A stretch of 64,000 nucleotides of DNA from Anarhynchus alexandrinus (GCA_008711295.1 VUYV01000291.1:943025-1007024), one strand, 5' to 3'; shown: positions 38,001 to 50,290, counted from the first letter of the stretch. Notes: generated from the letters alone by a model not told the origin. Numbers and translations are program-made.

Positions 38001-41000
38001 CAGCAGGGGACCGGGGAACATTTTACCTAAACTTTCTGACCTGTTCTGTAGTCATAAGGGCCAGGATTCCTTTGCCACCTGAAGGAGGCTGCAGGTTGCA
38101 AGTACAGAATCAGTCCTGACCTGTAACGGGTTTGGGTGGCCTCACTTGCAGCAGCAGCACTGGGAGACTGAGCTTCGCATCAGCTTTGTTTGCAAACACA
38201 GGAGACTCCTGCAACAGAAAAATGGCAGCCTGAGAACTGTGTTGTGCCCTGTGCAGTGAAGTTTTCACTTGTTCATGGGAATCAAATGCTTCCTAAAGTA
38301 AGAATATGCAAAGCTTGGCTGACACTGCCTAGCAGATACTGGTTTTAGGCTCATTCTTCAGGCCAAAACACAGAAGCCTGAGGGAGGTCACTACTTTCTC
38401 AACAACATTACAAACCATGTCCTGTCCAGACACCTCCTGTCTTTGTGCCCTATATAACCTCCACTTCTGATCTTAGTAATCTCTCTAAATCACTGCTGTT
38501 GCAGCACAGGCCTGGGTGGGGCACAGCAAGGCTCAGAAAAAAGAAAAAAAAAAAAAAGGAAAAAAAGAAGCAGGACTAAAGGTTGCAGCCTGCTGCTGAG
38601 TACAAGAACCAGGTTTTACTTCAGAGACCCCAGGACTGGAGGAGGTCACATATGTGCTTGGCTAGGAACAGAAAATCCAAACAGGGGACTAGCACTGGTG
38701 TGTCCCCACCACCACCCCACCCCAAATGCATTGATGCTTGGCTAAATAGAAAAGTTCTGGCTAAAGAATCAACCATGTCTGAGAAGGAAGAGACAGGAAC
38801 TTGGGTAGTTTACATGGAATCGGCAAAGAGGGAATGCCTGGGTGTTGGCATTCAGTTTGGCCAAGTTAAGGGGGATGTTTGCCCTGAAGACAGGGTTGAG
38901 AAGCAGCTCCCTCTTAAATGGCCAGGAAAGTCTCTGCTGAAGGAGAAGGGAAGCGTTATGAGGCAGGTATCGCAGAGGTTTAGCTGGAGGTGCTGGGCAG
39001 AAGGTGCCTGTGTGTTGAGAGGTGAAATCTAGCAGGGTGAAAGCGATGCAGGAGAGGGTTAAGCACTGACTCAGCATTTAAAATTCCCCGTAACAGCTCA
39101 GGACACTCATAGAGGCCAGTTACAATCTCTGCAGAACCGTTTCCATGCAGCTCCAGACTTTTCTGCCAAAGAACCAGAGGTGGCAGTGGTTAGTGCAAAC
39201 AGACAGAGACCCTGCCCTACTCAAGCATGTTTGGCCGTGACCCCACCAGGCTCTTCTTGAAGGTAGCCTCAAACACAAACCCTGGTTCAGGACCGGAGTC
39301 CCAAGCGGAGGCATCAGGCCCGATTCCCATTCCTTCACCTTTCCCCAGTAACATTAGGGAGAAGCCCTGTGGGAATACCCTTACATAGGGCCTCCTCAGA
39401 TGGGGCAATACTGCTGGGAAAGGAGCTGCCAGTTTCAGGGAGGGGCAGCAGGAACACTAGCCCTGGGACCAAGGGAACCTCGTTGGAAAGCCTGTCTTGG
39501 GCGAGTAAACATGTCCCAATAACAAAAAGGCCTTGTGAAATGTGGGATGGGCAGCTGTAGAGACATATACTCCATCCCCCTGGGCCAACAGACTTGTTCA
39601 GCCTGTATCTTGCTGTCACTGTCTGCAGGAGCAAGGCTTAGGGGAAGACCTGTAGGCAAAAGGGTATAAGAAAAAATATCACAGTGGGAGATGGAACTGT
39701 TTTGTACCGCAGATGTCCAGCTTGACCTCCTCTCCCTGCAAGCTTCTGCAGCTCCTGGGTTCTTTTCCATCTCCTTCAGCCAGGAATCCTTAGGCAATCG
39801 GTAGATCTCCAGCCAAGCTTTTGTGTTGTCTGCATTGGGAAACCGTGTTGAGCAATTGGAAATGCGGAGAAAAGGTCTTTCAAGCAAGCAGCCTCTGTTA
39901 TCTTAGATCCTTAAAACAAGATTTGGATATTTTTTGAAATATAAAATCCCTGTGAACTCCATGCAGCCCACCTCTCCTCCCACTTAAGGCTTGACATGCT
40001 TGACTAGGACTGACATCTCAGCCTCCAGGGCAAGTCCTCAAGGTCCCACATCCACCAAAGAAATTCCATGAAGTGACTCAGTGAAAGAATTTGACCTGTA
40101 GCCTCTGAGGTAAAGTAGAAAGTGAGACATGGTCTCACACTGGTTCCCTGTGGATACTACATATCTCATTCTCAGCATAAGTCCAGGCAGATTCCACCAA
40201 ACATGGGTCCAGAAAATCTGCTAGCAGCAAATGTGTTGACAAAGGCAGCTGCCACGAAACAGAAGAAAGTTGCAGCAAGGAGTTTGCTGTAGTGTTTTTA
40301 GACCGTCTCTATGCTGTCTGGCTTATGTCTGCAGAGAAAATTGGTCAGGTCTGCATCTTTCCAGTGTAGAAATGAGCCACAGCAAACCAGAGGAAGAACT
40401 GAGTTTGGTACTTCTGGAGAGGAGAGGGAAACCTGCTTTCACTGAGCCTTCTGGGAGCTGGGAACTGCACTGACCAGTTCTAGACAGCTCACTTTTGGGA
40501 TCAGCACTCATCCACACCAGGGCTTTTGGAGAGGACAGGGAGCGGCAGGAGCAGCTCTCTAAGTTGGAGGAGGGACTGGGAGGGTTAGGAACGGGATCCC
40601 TGGGAACCCAGAACACTTGGAGCATTTTAAAAGCGTTGCTGGTAGCCCTTCTGCTAGAACACAACAGCCATCACCCAACACACCATGTTCCTGCACTTGC
40701 CTTGCAGCAGGACTCCTGCGTAACCACCTCCTGGGGAGAGCACCACCTCCGCACTAGTACTTCGCTTGCTGATATCCTCCTGCCAAAGAAAAACAGGCTG
40801 GCATCGAATCACAGATTCAGAGAGCTCTGTGGACTTACACAGTTCTCAACAGGGTGAAGGCCAGACAGATTGTTGGAAGAACAGGAATAAATATTGGGCA
40901 GCTCTCTTGGAGTGCTGCTGCCCATGACAAAAATTCCTGAGGGCAATTAGTACTCCTCATGATTGATTACCTACCAGTCTGTGCCCAGTGCCTATGGAAT

Positions 41001-42931
41001 TAACTCAGTACTTACCATTTCATTTAGGATTTTAATGAGTAGGAAGTTTTCCTTGTGAAAGCAGAAGAGCCAGACAAGCCCTGGAATAGAAATACAAATG
41101 TAACAGTAGTAGGAAGAGAAAAGTGAACAGATGGTAGCCGTGCTCTTGGGAGATGGCTGTTACAACACGTGCAGGAGAGTGAACAGGGCTACGTTTTTTC
41201 CTGGGCTGAAGGAAGAATATCCCACTGCTTCCAGCACTAAACTTTTGCTGGCTTCCTTATGCCAGCACCAGCAAACACTCCATCGTACACAGAGATGGAT
41301 AAGCCAGTTTCAAAAGTGTCTCCACCAGAATTGATAGGTTTCAGACAAATCCACAAACTAACCTATTTACCACAGGGCTGTGCAATTACAGGTGCTGAAA
41401 CAAAGCATAGGCAGGAGGTCATACCTAGCAATGGTTCTTTCTGTCTGGCCCAAGGTGTTCCTAAAATCTACTGCAATTCACTCTCAGCTCTGCACCTGCC
41501 TCTGCTGCTCCGGAGAGGACACCAAACCCACACCCTCTACTAATCACAAGGCCCTAGGGCCACTCTGTCACCCTGCAACCTGTTATCTAACGCCCTCTTT
41601 GCAGGGCTTTCTAGGAAACTTGTCAGCTATTCTAATATTCCTCTTCCATAATGCAGCTCCAGAGCACAGCCACCCCCAGCTGGGTCAAGGAAATCCATGT
41701 CACACTAACCCATTTCATCCACAGCAAGCAGGACGTGGCATTCATTCCCCAAATCCGAAGCACGGATGGCACAGATCTCCGTCTTGACTGCATCCCAAGC
41801 ACAGACTTCCGTACAGTCAGACACCTTGAAGGCAGCCAGACCCACAGACAGACCAACAAAGATGTATTTTCCAGACACTGCAAGGCAATTGGCCCTTCCA
41901 GTTACCTGCCAAGAGAGGGAAAAGATGAGTGTACCCAACCGCTTCCCCAGTGGAGGAGACATCAGCCATACTAGCGATATACTCCTAGCCTTTTACCGAC
42001 AGAAAATGCTGACTTATTCTACAAGGGAAAAACGTTTGCATGAGCAAAAGCAGGGGAGGGGCTCTCATCTCTGTCACAGAGATGGTTCTGTGTTGAGAAT
42101 GAGAAAGTTTGCTCCCACCTTTCCCCTTCTGATAAACAGAAGGGGCTTTAGAGGCCAAGAACTCAGTAGCGCTCAGCCCTCCGTCCGCTAATGCAGAGCT
42201 GTGACTGGATGCTGAGCTCCTCTGGGCAATCGCAGAACACCAGCAGACGCCAGCGTATCCCCCTGGATACCTCCATGTAAGGATGGGGAAGGCAGCGCTG
42301 CCCTTCTGCTCACAACGCTCCCATTAGGGTATTCACCATAACACAGAGCTGAGTTTGCCCATTTATATGCTACTGACTAATTACCTTCTCCTCAGCAAAC
42401 AAGGGTGGAGCCAGCCTGAGAAGCAGAAGGTGAATTTAGGGCTGTTTAATATCTGCTTCTCTCTTTTCAGAGAGGTGTGATAGATGGGTGGGAAGCAGAA
42501 CCTGTCAGACAAGTTTAGAAGCTGCAGCCTTTTGAAGTGAATCAGTGAGATGGTGGTGGATTCTGAGGAAGGCGATGAACAGAAGAATGTAAAATCAACT
42601 GAATGGATATTCTCAAGAAAAGCTGCTATGGTGATTAACGCTCTCTGTGCTGTGAGGGGCTTTGTACCTGGAATTCAGCTGTAGGAAAGAATTTTGTGGG
42701 CTGGACCTTTAGTTTTTGCGCTTCTCGGAGCATCTCCCTTCTTTCAATGATTTCCATAGCATTCTCAAAAACCGCCATCACCAGTTTGTTGACCATCCTG
42801 AAGGGCTGAGGCAAAGCATCACGCTTTCGATCGGGATCCTGCAGGAAGAAATCTTCCTCGTCATCCTTTAGCCAGTCCTCTTCAGATGGTGGAGGAATCT
42901 CCAGGGGATGTTTTCGGATATACACAGCCAT
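32023..42931 (-). CDS. WDR93: WD repeat-containing protein 93
   Basis: Fifteen coding exons on the minus strand, 5' to 3': 42931-42668, 41905-41710, 41081-41017, 40779-40701, 39829-39708, 38208-38121, 37448-37265, 37026-36986, 36547-36461, 36155-36024, 35473-35257, 34559-34499, 33774-33618, 33488-33308, 32140-32023. All phases join, giving 1992 nt and 663 residues (human about 686 from memory). The start has strong context (gaaccATGG) and reads MAVYIRKHPLEIPPPSEEDW. WD-like blades are seen around residues 350-565: GISVHWDGSHNLCLYLL, LALACEDAIITVWDQYL, LVFSWDGTVSLMN. Residues 272-300 carry SSFKSPLDALKKVDDG, which I associate with WDR93. The tail is basic (KVKGQKKP). The intron after exon 4 uses a GC donor. 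The exon 5 donor (GCG/gtacaa) is weak and is the least certain boundary. WDR93 is a cilia/flagella-associated protein. It shares a promoter region with PEX11A, as in mammals. Confidence 0.93.
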
Positions 42932-43410
42932 GGTTCTGCCCTCCCAGATGCAAAACACACCACAGGTGCAGGAACCACAGCAGATGCAGAAGAACGAAGA
43001 ACCGTGCAGTATCTACTTTCATGAGGTAATGGGGGAAAAGAAAAAGATGATTAACGATCTCTAAGAGGGAAAGGGGGGGGGGGGGGGTCCNTAGCCAGAG
43101 CAGCCCTGTTCTATATAGCTCATTTCTACGTGCTGCTTCGCCTGTGTTACTCGGGGGTTTGTCCTGCCCTGAGAATATCAGTCCCACAGACACCTGTAGG
43201 CTGCCGGCAGAAAAAGGGGGTGCGAAAGCTTTGCCGCGAGTATAAGAATTACGACGAGGCAGCCAAAAATATTACCTTGTTCTTCACTACGAGACTTATT
43301 CGGCCCGGATGGCATCCCAACGACTACTTTGGAAAGCCGGTGATTTCACTGGAAGTGAGAAACTTCATTTCCAACCCACCGGCTGCTTCCTGAGCTTCCC
43401 CCTCTGCGGC

Positions 43411-43434
43411 GGGGCCGGGGCCGGGGCCGGGGCC
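43411..43434 (+). repeat. GGGGCC hexamer repeat, 4 units
   Basis: Four uninterrupted GGGGCC units lie in the CpG island shared by WDR93 and PEX11A. Four G-runs of four bases can form a G-quadruplex on the plus strand. Confidence 0.95.
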
Positions 43435-43597
43435 AGGCCCACCTCCGCCGCCCTCACCCCGGGGGGCGGCCTACCCTCGGAGCGGGGCAGCCGGGAGCCG
43501 AGGGGCCGGGACGGGCGCAGCCGGCTGTCGGCGGTTACCGGGGCAGCCGCGGCCCGGGGGGGAGCCATTAGCGGGGACACCCGCCTCGCTGTCGCCG

Positions 43598-43611
43598 GTC
43601 GCTATGGCAAC
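43598..43611. promoter_or_regulatory. X-box, RFX transcription factor site
   Basis: GTCGCTATGGCAAC fits the X-box consensus (GTNRCY, 0-3 base spacer, RGNAAC) at every fixed position, with an AT spacer. RFX factors bind such near-palindromes in promoters of ciliary genes. The site is 153 bp upstream of the PEX11A start codon and ~670 bp upstream of the WDR93 start codon, inside their shared island. WDR93, the cilia-linked gene, is the likely target. Confidence 0.75.
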
Positions 43612-43763
43612 GGCGCGGCGCGGCCCGGGCGGGAACACGGAGTGGGGCGGAGGGGTCCCGGCGGCGGGGCGGGGCCCGGGCGGAGCGGAGCGGGGCGGAG
43701 CGGCCGCGGCCCCCGCGCACCTCCCGCGGTTACTGCCGCCCCTCTGCTACCGCCGCCGCCGCC

Positions 43764-46428
43764 ATGGAGGGCTTCGTGGACTTCACCAACCGCAGCCAGG
43801 GCCGCGACCAGCTCTTTCGGTGAGTGCGGAGGCGGCGGCGCCGGGCGGCCTCCCCGCGCCGGGCTGCGGGCTCAGCCCGCCCCCGGGTGCCGGCTCTTCG
43901 GGGACACCCCCAGCGCCCCTCTGGGTGAGGGGGCCCAGGGCGGGCCCCAGCCGCTGCGGGCCCCGCGGGAGAGCTGCCCGGTGCCCCCGGGGCGGGCTCC
44001 AGCCCCGCTCCTGCCCTGCTGGTCCCCGCCTGGGCCTCTGTGCCCCTTCCCCGGGGTGTGACCGGCCCTGGCACCGCGGGGGTGGCCCCTCTGCTCGGGA
44101 GTAAGCGCTGCCCTGCTGCCGCCGTTCCTCCGCATTGTCTGTGTCTCACCCGTGTGCCGTTTTCCTCATTTTTTTCCATTCCAGAGCCACTCAGTACACA
44201 TGCATGTTGCTTAGCTATTTAATAGAGCGTAAGGCTGATAAAGAGAAGCTGGTAATGAAACTCAAGCAGCTGGAGTCTAGCATGAGCTCTGGCCGGAAAA
44301 GTAAGTACCTGGTGTCTAGAGGGATAAGTCCTTCTTCACTTGCTCCTTCCAGCAGAACAGGTCCTGGCCTTGTGTTTTCTGTAGTTAACTTACCTTGAGC
44401 CACAAAACCTCTTTTCATGTATTCACAAAATTGTCAATAGACCCTATCCCTGCCTTGGCTTGCGGGGTTAGGTAGGGACAAGCAGACGTTTATTACTTCC
44501 TCAGCTTCCTCTCCAGTCAGGCAATCTGAATTCTCACTAGGAGAACTAGAGAAATAAGTTAACAGCCAGCTGTCGCTGCAGAGATCAAGTTGTCATCTCC
44601 GTTCAAGGCCAGACCACAGAGTTATGATGCAAGGCTGGCTTACTGCGCTCCCATTAGTCCGTCCAGCTAATGGGTCGGGACGGCCTAACGTTAAAGATCA
44701 TCATCCCAATAAAATCACTTCTGAAAGACCATCCTTCAATATGGCTTTTTATAGCCTACTTCAGATATTTTCTTTCACATTTATACTTTACTAAAGCATA
44801 TACCCTTCCATAGTTTTCTCATAATCTAACCATTTGCATCACCTCATTCTGTGTCACAGTTGCATCCATTATGGTTATGCCGTTGCTGTGGTTGTATTGC
44901 TTGTTTTCGGGTTGATCTTACACCTACTTATCAGTTGCTCAATCCTGGAACAACTTCAATGTATGAGGCAAATATTCTAATTTAATGTGTTACCATGGTC
45001 TTGTTTTATTATTCCAGTTAGCTCCAGAGCATGGTAATTTCTAGCAGAGAGGCCAGCTGGTTTATCAGCATAGCTGTAATTCTCTTGCTTCTGCTAAACA
45101 AATCGCTAATAGACATCACGCCTAAATTCAGGACTCTTGCAGTTCCACTAAGCTTGGGTGCTTCCCACGTCTTTCACTGTGACAGTGCAGCAGGTTATGA
45201 AAAGTGTTTTGCATAATATTGTATTAACGGGGCAAAACCTAAACTGGGCAGTGGATGAAATCAGGCTTGCCGTGTATTATAGCTTAAATGGAATATACTG
45301 CTCCTGTTTGCAGGGAACTACGTGTACCTCTGGCAAATTCATGGCTGAGGAGGGACTTGGGTCTCAGTGTGCTTGGCATGTGAATCGCCAGCTTTCACAG
45401 GGCTTAGGAAAGTTGTAGCTCATGGTTGCAGTGGGGTTAGGGCAGTAACATCTCCTGTCCACAGAGTTAAGGTGAAATCTGGTGTAGCATACAGCTGAAA
45501 TTGGCGGCTCTGTCTGTGTCACGTTTTTGCTGACACAGACACATTCAGAGCAGTTGGCAGTACTGGTCCAGAGGGCACCCAGGCACAAGAACGGAGCGGC
45601 AGGAGAAGGCTGCACAAGTCCTGGCTATTGACAAAATTTGTGTGTAGGTCCTGGGCTGGTGCAGGACAGAACTGAGATGTTTACACCCCTTTCCTCGCTA
45701 ATGCTAGATTCTCACGCTGTGAGAAGAAAATGCGTAATCATACAAAGCCCAGGAAGTTTTTTAAAAGTGCGCGTGGACCGTGACATGCCGAGTTGTCCTG
45801 CATAGGGCTGTGTGTCTCCGGTAAAGGCCAAGCCATACTAACCTTTGTGGGGTTTCTTGCAGTGTTCAGACTGGGCAACATGGTACACGCCTTGGTAGCA
45901 GCCAGGAGAACTACACAGCTGCCAGATGTGGTTCCTCGCTTCTGCCTTACAGCCTCCAACTTGACCCGTGCCCTCTACTTCGTCTGCGATGCGGTCCTGT
46001 GGTTGAAGAGCGTCGGGCTCCAACCTGACATCGATAAGCCAAAGTGGCGGAATTGGGCTACCAAGTGTTACTACTTTTCACTCCTGATGAATCTAGCCAG
46101 GGACTGGTATGAGATCTCCTGGAGGCTGGAACAAGCTGTACAGGAAGAAAAGATAAAGGAGAATTCCTTCTGGGACAAACACAATGAGGAACTAAACTGT
46201 GTGAAATGTGATGGTTTGCACGGTTTTCTCCTTCTACTGTTTCAGATACTGAAGAGACATCCTCCTTTGCTGCTGGACTTGGTGAAGAATCTCTGTGATC
46301 TTTCGGGTCCTTTGGATACACTAGGGATCTATAAGACCAACCCAGGAGTGATTGGTTTCTGTGGCGTCCTCTCCTCCCTGGTGGGGATCCTCACGCTAGC
46401 AAGCCCACACCTGAAGCTGAAACAGTGA
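43764..46428 (+). CDS. PEX11A: Peroxisomal membrane protein 11A
   Basis: Three coding exons, 43764-43819, 44185-44300 and 45863-46428, with GT-AG introns and matching phases: 738 nt, 245 residues (human 247). The start sits in a perfect Kozak context (gccgccgccATGG). Exon 1 reads MEGFVDFTNRSQGRDQLFR and exon 2 continues ATQYTCMLLSYLIERKADKE, diagnostic for PEX11. Exon 3 carries the FRLGNMVHAL motif, the HPPLLLDLVKNLCD segment, and a hydrophobic C-terminal span at about residues 218-236 followed by a basic tail (LKLKQ). PEX11 proteins remodel and elongate the peroxisome membrane through an N-terminal amphipathic helix; PEX11A is the inducible member in mammals. It is divergent from WDR93 and is followed in the same direction by PLIN1. 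The other family members (PEX11B, PEX11G) fit the sequence less well. Confidence 0.96.
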
Positions 46429-49067
46429 CGTGAAAGGAGCTGCATAGTATGCAGCGAGCTAACAGCTTTGATCTTCTGATAGGTTTTATCCTCCATATGG
46501 CACTTTCAAAATGAACTTGTCTCACAGTAACCTCAAGATTAATTTTGGCCTTTGAATAAGTGAATTCTACCCTTTTTCCCTTCCCTGTGTCTTTGCAGAT
46601 GAGTTTGGTGCCATGACACGCTCCCTGATGGAGTGGAGATGGGAGAAGGCAGAGTAATATTTCACAAACAGAAACAGGACTTGGAACATGGCTGCTAGAT
46701 AAGGAAATATTGATGTTCCAGTATTGTAATACAGGGTTGTGAAATAGCTGCATAGACAACTGTAATAGGTATATGACTCATAACTAATAGTGTTTACACT
46801 GGAAAGCTGGAATTCACCAGTCAAAAGTTCCTACAGTCAGATTTTCTATAGTGGGCTCAGGCAAGTTAGGAGCTGTGGTTACAATGGCCTGAAGTCAAGT
46901 ATGAATGTTCTGATGGGTTTGGGTTGATGGATCCTGTTATCTGTAAGCAGTGGTTTCAATGCAGTGTGATGGTAACTGAAGAGTGGTATGATCTGACCTT
47001 CCGATGATCTCTCTAACGTGTACTGGTGACACTGGATCTGTAGTCTAGCGAGTGCCAACTTGTGTCCCGGGAAATCAGCACTTTCTTCTTTTCCTTTGAT
47101 AATGTGAGCGAAGGACCGTTGACCACTGACTCTTGACTTCTCCAAGACTTCTTCTTGACAGCATGTGGGAGAAGCTCGTCTGAGCGCTGACGACGCTGTG
47201 ATTTGTAGGGAACTGGGTTTCCAAAGCTGTGAATCTGGAGCCACTCGCAAGCACTGAATTTCCCATTACATCCGCACCTTAACTCCCAGACCCCTGTGAT
47301 CCAAGTGCAACAATTTTCCATTAATCATATTGTGATAAGGAACTTGTTTTGCTGTTTTAATTTTACATGAAAAATTGCAGTATAATAAGGAGCTTTGGAA
47401 CCTGCAGTTAAGGAGAGAAACCTGGCTCAGAGCTCGTTGAGTCAGAAGAACTGCAAGGGTGTGTTTCCAGTTGTGTAAGCTCCCGGAGGGAAGGGAATGG
47501 AGTTGGTCATGATAGTATCAGAATCCCCTGTGAGAAAAAAAGCTTATTACCGGATTTGGGCATTCATGGTTTACATTTTCCTATCTGGTCCTGCCTATCC
47601 TTCCCTCTCATGACGGCAAGATTTTTTGTGTGTTCCCTTGCTGGTTGAATGGGTTCTACCATTTGAAAATGCCTTAGGTTTGCCCTGCAACTGCATTATG
47701 GCTCATCACTTACCTCTCCAGGAATGATTGCCTGGCAGTGCTAAAGGAGAAATGCTGTGTCCAACTGTCTGACAGTCACATGGCATGCAGTCCTTGTTGC
47801 TCCTGACTTAGCAGAGTACCGGTTCTGACACCATCTGAGAAAAATTTGCACATTATAGGGGAGATAATTTTATCATTTTTCTTCATCAGAGTCAGGCCTG
47901 TGTGTTCTGCTACTTTCTGGTGCAAGGACTCCTTATTTAACCTGTCAGGAGATGTGAACAGAGACTGCTCTAACCTGGACCGAGGTACTCTCTTATTATT
48001 TCTGATGCTATCTGAAAACAGAAATTAAAAGGTGCTGGTCTCCTTTATTAAAAGGGGAAGGCTGTGGAATTGAGTAGGCGTGGTGAGGCAGTGCCCCATT
48101 TACCTTAAGTCGTGGTTGGGCCTGGAATGACTTCCAGTTTGAATCTGAAGTGTTAGCCTGCCAACAAAGCGTTTGAAAAAAGAGGTTGCTGGGCAGGATA
48201 ATTAAGCGTGCGTGAAGACCAAATGTGGCCTGCAGCAGCTCTTCTTTTTATTATGGAAATGAATACCATTAAAAGTAGAGCATACTGGCAGTTCAGACCG
48301 TAATGGAGCATTACATATGGGGTATGTTGTCTTCAAGGGCTTCCCCTCCTTTTTAACAACGGGATTTTTTTGTTTCTTTACTCCATGTGAGCCTTTGAGC
48401 TCCTGGCAGCGTGGAGCCCATCCCTCCCTTGGCCAGGTTGGATCATTATCCCTGCCTGTAGCAACCCCTGTAAGGAAGGAAGAGGAGTCTTGATGATCTG
48501 GCAGGGGGGGGTTGGCCACCTTTTGTGTACAGAATTTCATCTTCTTGCAAAAAAATGCGTTTTGAATTCCTCTCAGGGGAGCTCTTGGATACAAAATACT
48601 TCTTTCACTGGTTTGCGAACTGATTTCTCTTTTTCGCTTGTAGTTCGTAGATAAAGGGAAAGGGGTTGACGTAGTGATGTGGCCCTTAGGGCACCTCCCT
48701 GCTGAGGGAGAGGGGTAGGTTTCTGCCTTGTGCCCGGCAAACACGGTGCAAAGCCGTGAGCCGGGCTTTGATGTCTCACCTCTAGGGACTGGCTTGGACT
48801 AGCAAGTACCAACTTAACCTGGGAGATGGGGCAGTGAATTTTAGCCTGGACAGCCTTACTTGCCCCATTCTACATGACATGGGTTGGAGCATGTAAGAGT
48901 AACTCTTTTTTGGGTGTTAAGCACTAATACTTGCCTTCTGCTCCCCAGCTGGAGGGTAGCAACTAATGTACCTTAACGTAACGTGACTGGAACCATAGGA
49001 TCACAGTCAAATGGAGAAAATCCTTTTAGTGCCTTTTTTTTGTATCTGTTTCTAAGACAGCAGTTGG

Positions 49068-49100
49068 AATAAAGACAGCTGTTTGAACACAAGCAATAAA
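49068..49100 (+). terminator. Two candidate poly(A) signals, possibly PEX11A
   Basis: AATAAA occurs at 49068-49073 and again at 49095-49100, about 2.6 kb beyond the PEX11A stop. Close pairs of signals followed by a GT-rich stretch (gtgtctgtgtgtgtaac at about 49121) resemble a real cleavage site. A shorter 3' UTR using a variant signal is also possible. Confidence 0.4.
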
Positions 49101-49984
49101 CTGAGATGAGCGTGACACCGTGTCTGTGTGTGTAACTTAGATGGTGGTGTAAAGACATGCTGAAGGAGGAATCCTCCCTCCCACCTCTGAATTTTGTGAA
49201 GGATGATACTGTTAAAGAGACATTGCCTATAGATGTGCTTGGGTTATAGAGCTTTCCTTTTGCAGCAGCGAGGCGGCAGCCGGATTCGTCAGACTAATTT
49301 ACAACCCCCATTTCAGTTGCAAAAACATGAAGAAGTAACTGTGTGAGTACCAGGTAAAACTGCTTATATGAAATGCCCTGAAATATAGTGACATTTTGAG
49401 AATTGGCATCAGTTGCCCTCGAGTACCAGCAGCGAGAGCTGGAACCTTCTGCCCAGCGTAGGCACAGCTACGGTGAAAGAAACAGGCGCACCTGCATTTT
49501 ACTGTCTTATAAACAGCCTTTCGTTTGGATGGGTCTTAGTGTCATAGGGCAAATCGCTGCGGCTGTTTAACAGCAAATGCCTGTTCCGGGCAGGGAGCGA
49601 AGAGTAACAACTCCAGCTGAGACGGGGAGGGATGGAGCCGGGACAGCTATTGAAACCGAGCTTACTGTTAGCTCCTATCCCTTGCAGGAAGAGCTTTGTG
49701 AATTTGGAAGCTCCAAAACGTCGCTTGCTGAGCAATGTATAAAGCATTGCATTCAGCAGTGATGTAGCAAGAGTTTCCTTCTCAATCAGTGGTCTCATAC
49801 GCATTTCGTAATGCAAACAGTTAACAGGAGAGTGGTCTGTGTGGGATGTGCAAAGTAATCTTCTACTCTTCTTCCAGACAAGGCCTTCCTAATGTTAATA
49901 CCATGCTTGGCATGATATTTCAAGAAATGCATGAGTCATTTGGGGTTCCCAGGTGAGCAGCAGGAACGATCAAAGGTCTGAAAA

Positions 49985-50290
49985 CCAACATCTCCAGGGA
50001 GGGACCAAATGAACCGGTTCTGTAGAGGAAAGGTGACTGGGAGAGGGTGTGAGAAGTCTTCCAAGTGTCTAAAAGGTTGACTGCCAAGAGGAAGGCAATA
50101 AACGGGTCTCTAAATCCATCCAGGAGGTAATACCTTTATATTGCAGCAAAGGAGAATGAAGTCACACAGGTGACTTAAACTGTAAGTAAAATAAAAGACT
50201 AAATGGATTGCCCAGGGAGGCAGTCCTTAAAAAGAGACTGGACAGACATCTGCCAGCAGTGGTTTAGGGGGTGCTGACCCTGCCACAGGG
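49985..50290 (+). mobile_element. Old CR1 LINE 3' fragment
   Basis: Sense-strand remnant with CR1 landmarks: TCTAAAAGGTTG, CCAAGAGGAAGGCAATAA, then GGATTGCCCAGGGAGGCAGT and ACTGGACAGACATCTGCC. It is heavily diverged and lacks the ATTCTATG end, so it belongs to a much older layer than the 16.96-27.6 kb copies. The edges are approximate. Confidence 0.7.

Larger units (their letters stand above)
43380..44110. promoter_or_regulatory. CpG-island bidirectional promoter of WDR93 and PEX11A
   Basis: A strongly GC- and CpG-rich block lies between the divergent start codons of WDR93 (42931, minus) and PEX11A (43764, plus), 832 bp apart, and runs into PEX11A intron 1. It contains a GGGGCC repeat at 43411-43434 and an X-box at 43598-43611. 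No TATA box is evident, as is usual for CpG-island promoters. The WDR93 transcript probably starts in this block and may contain a noncoding first exon, because its start codon lies ~450 bp outside the island. Transcription starts cannot be fixed from sequence. Confidence 0.8.

Noticed and set aside
43309..44061. 250-codon open frame in the CpG island
   Set aside because: Gly/Ala/Pro/Arg-rich translation of island DNA. The PEX11A start and exon 1 donor lie inside it in another frame.
50020..50036. AGGAAAGGTGA as a PPAR element
   Set aside because: Only one reasonable half-site, and it lies within an old CR1 remnant.
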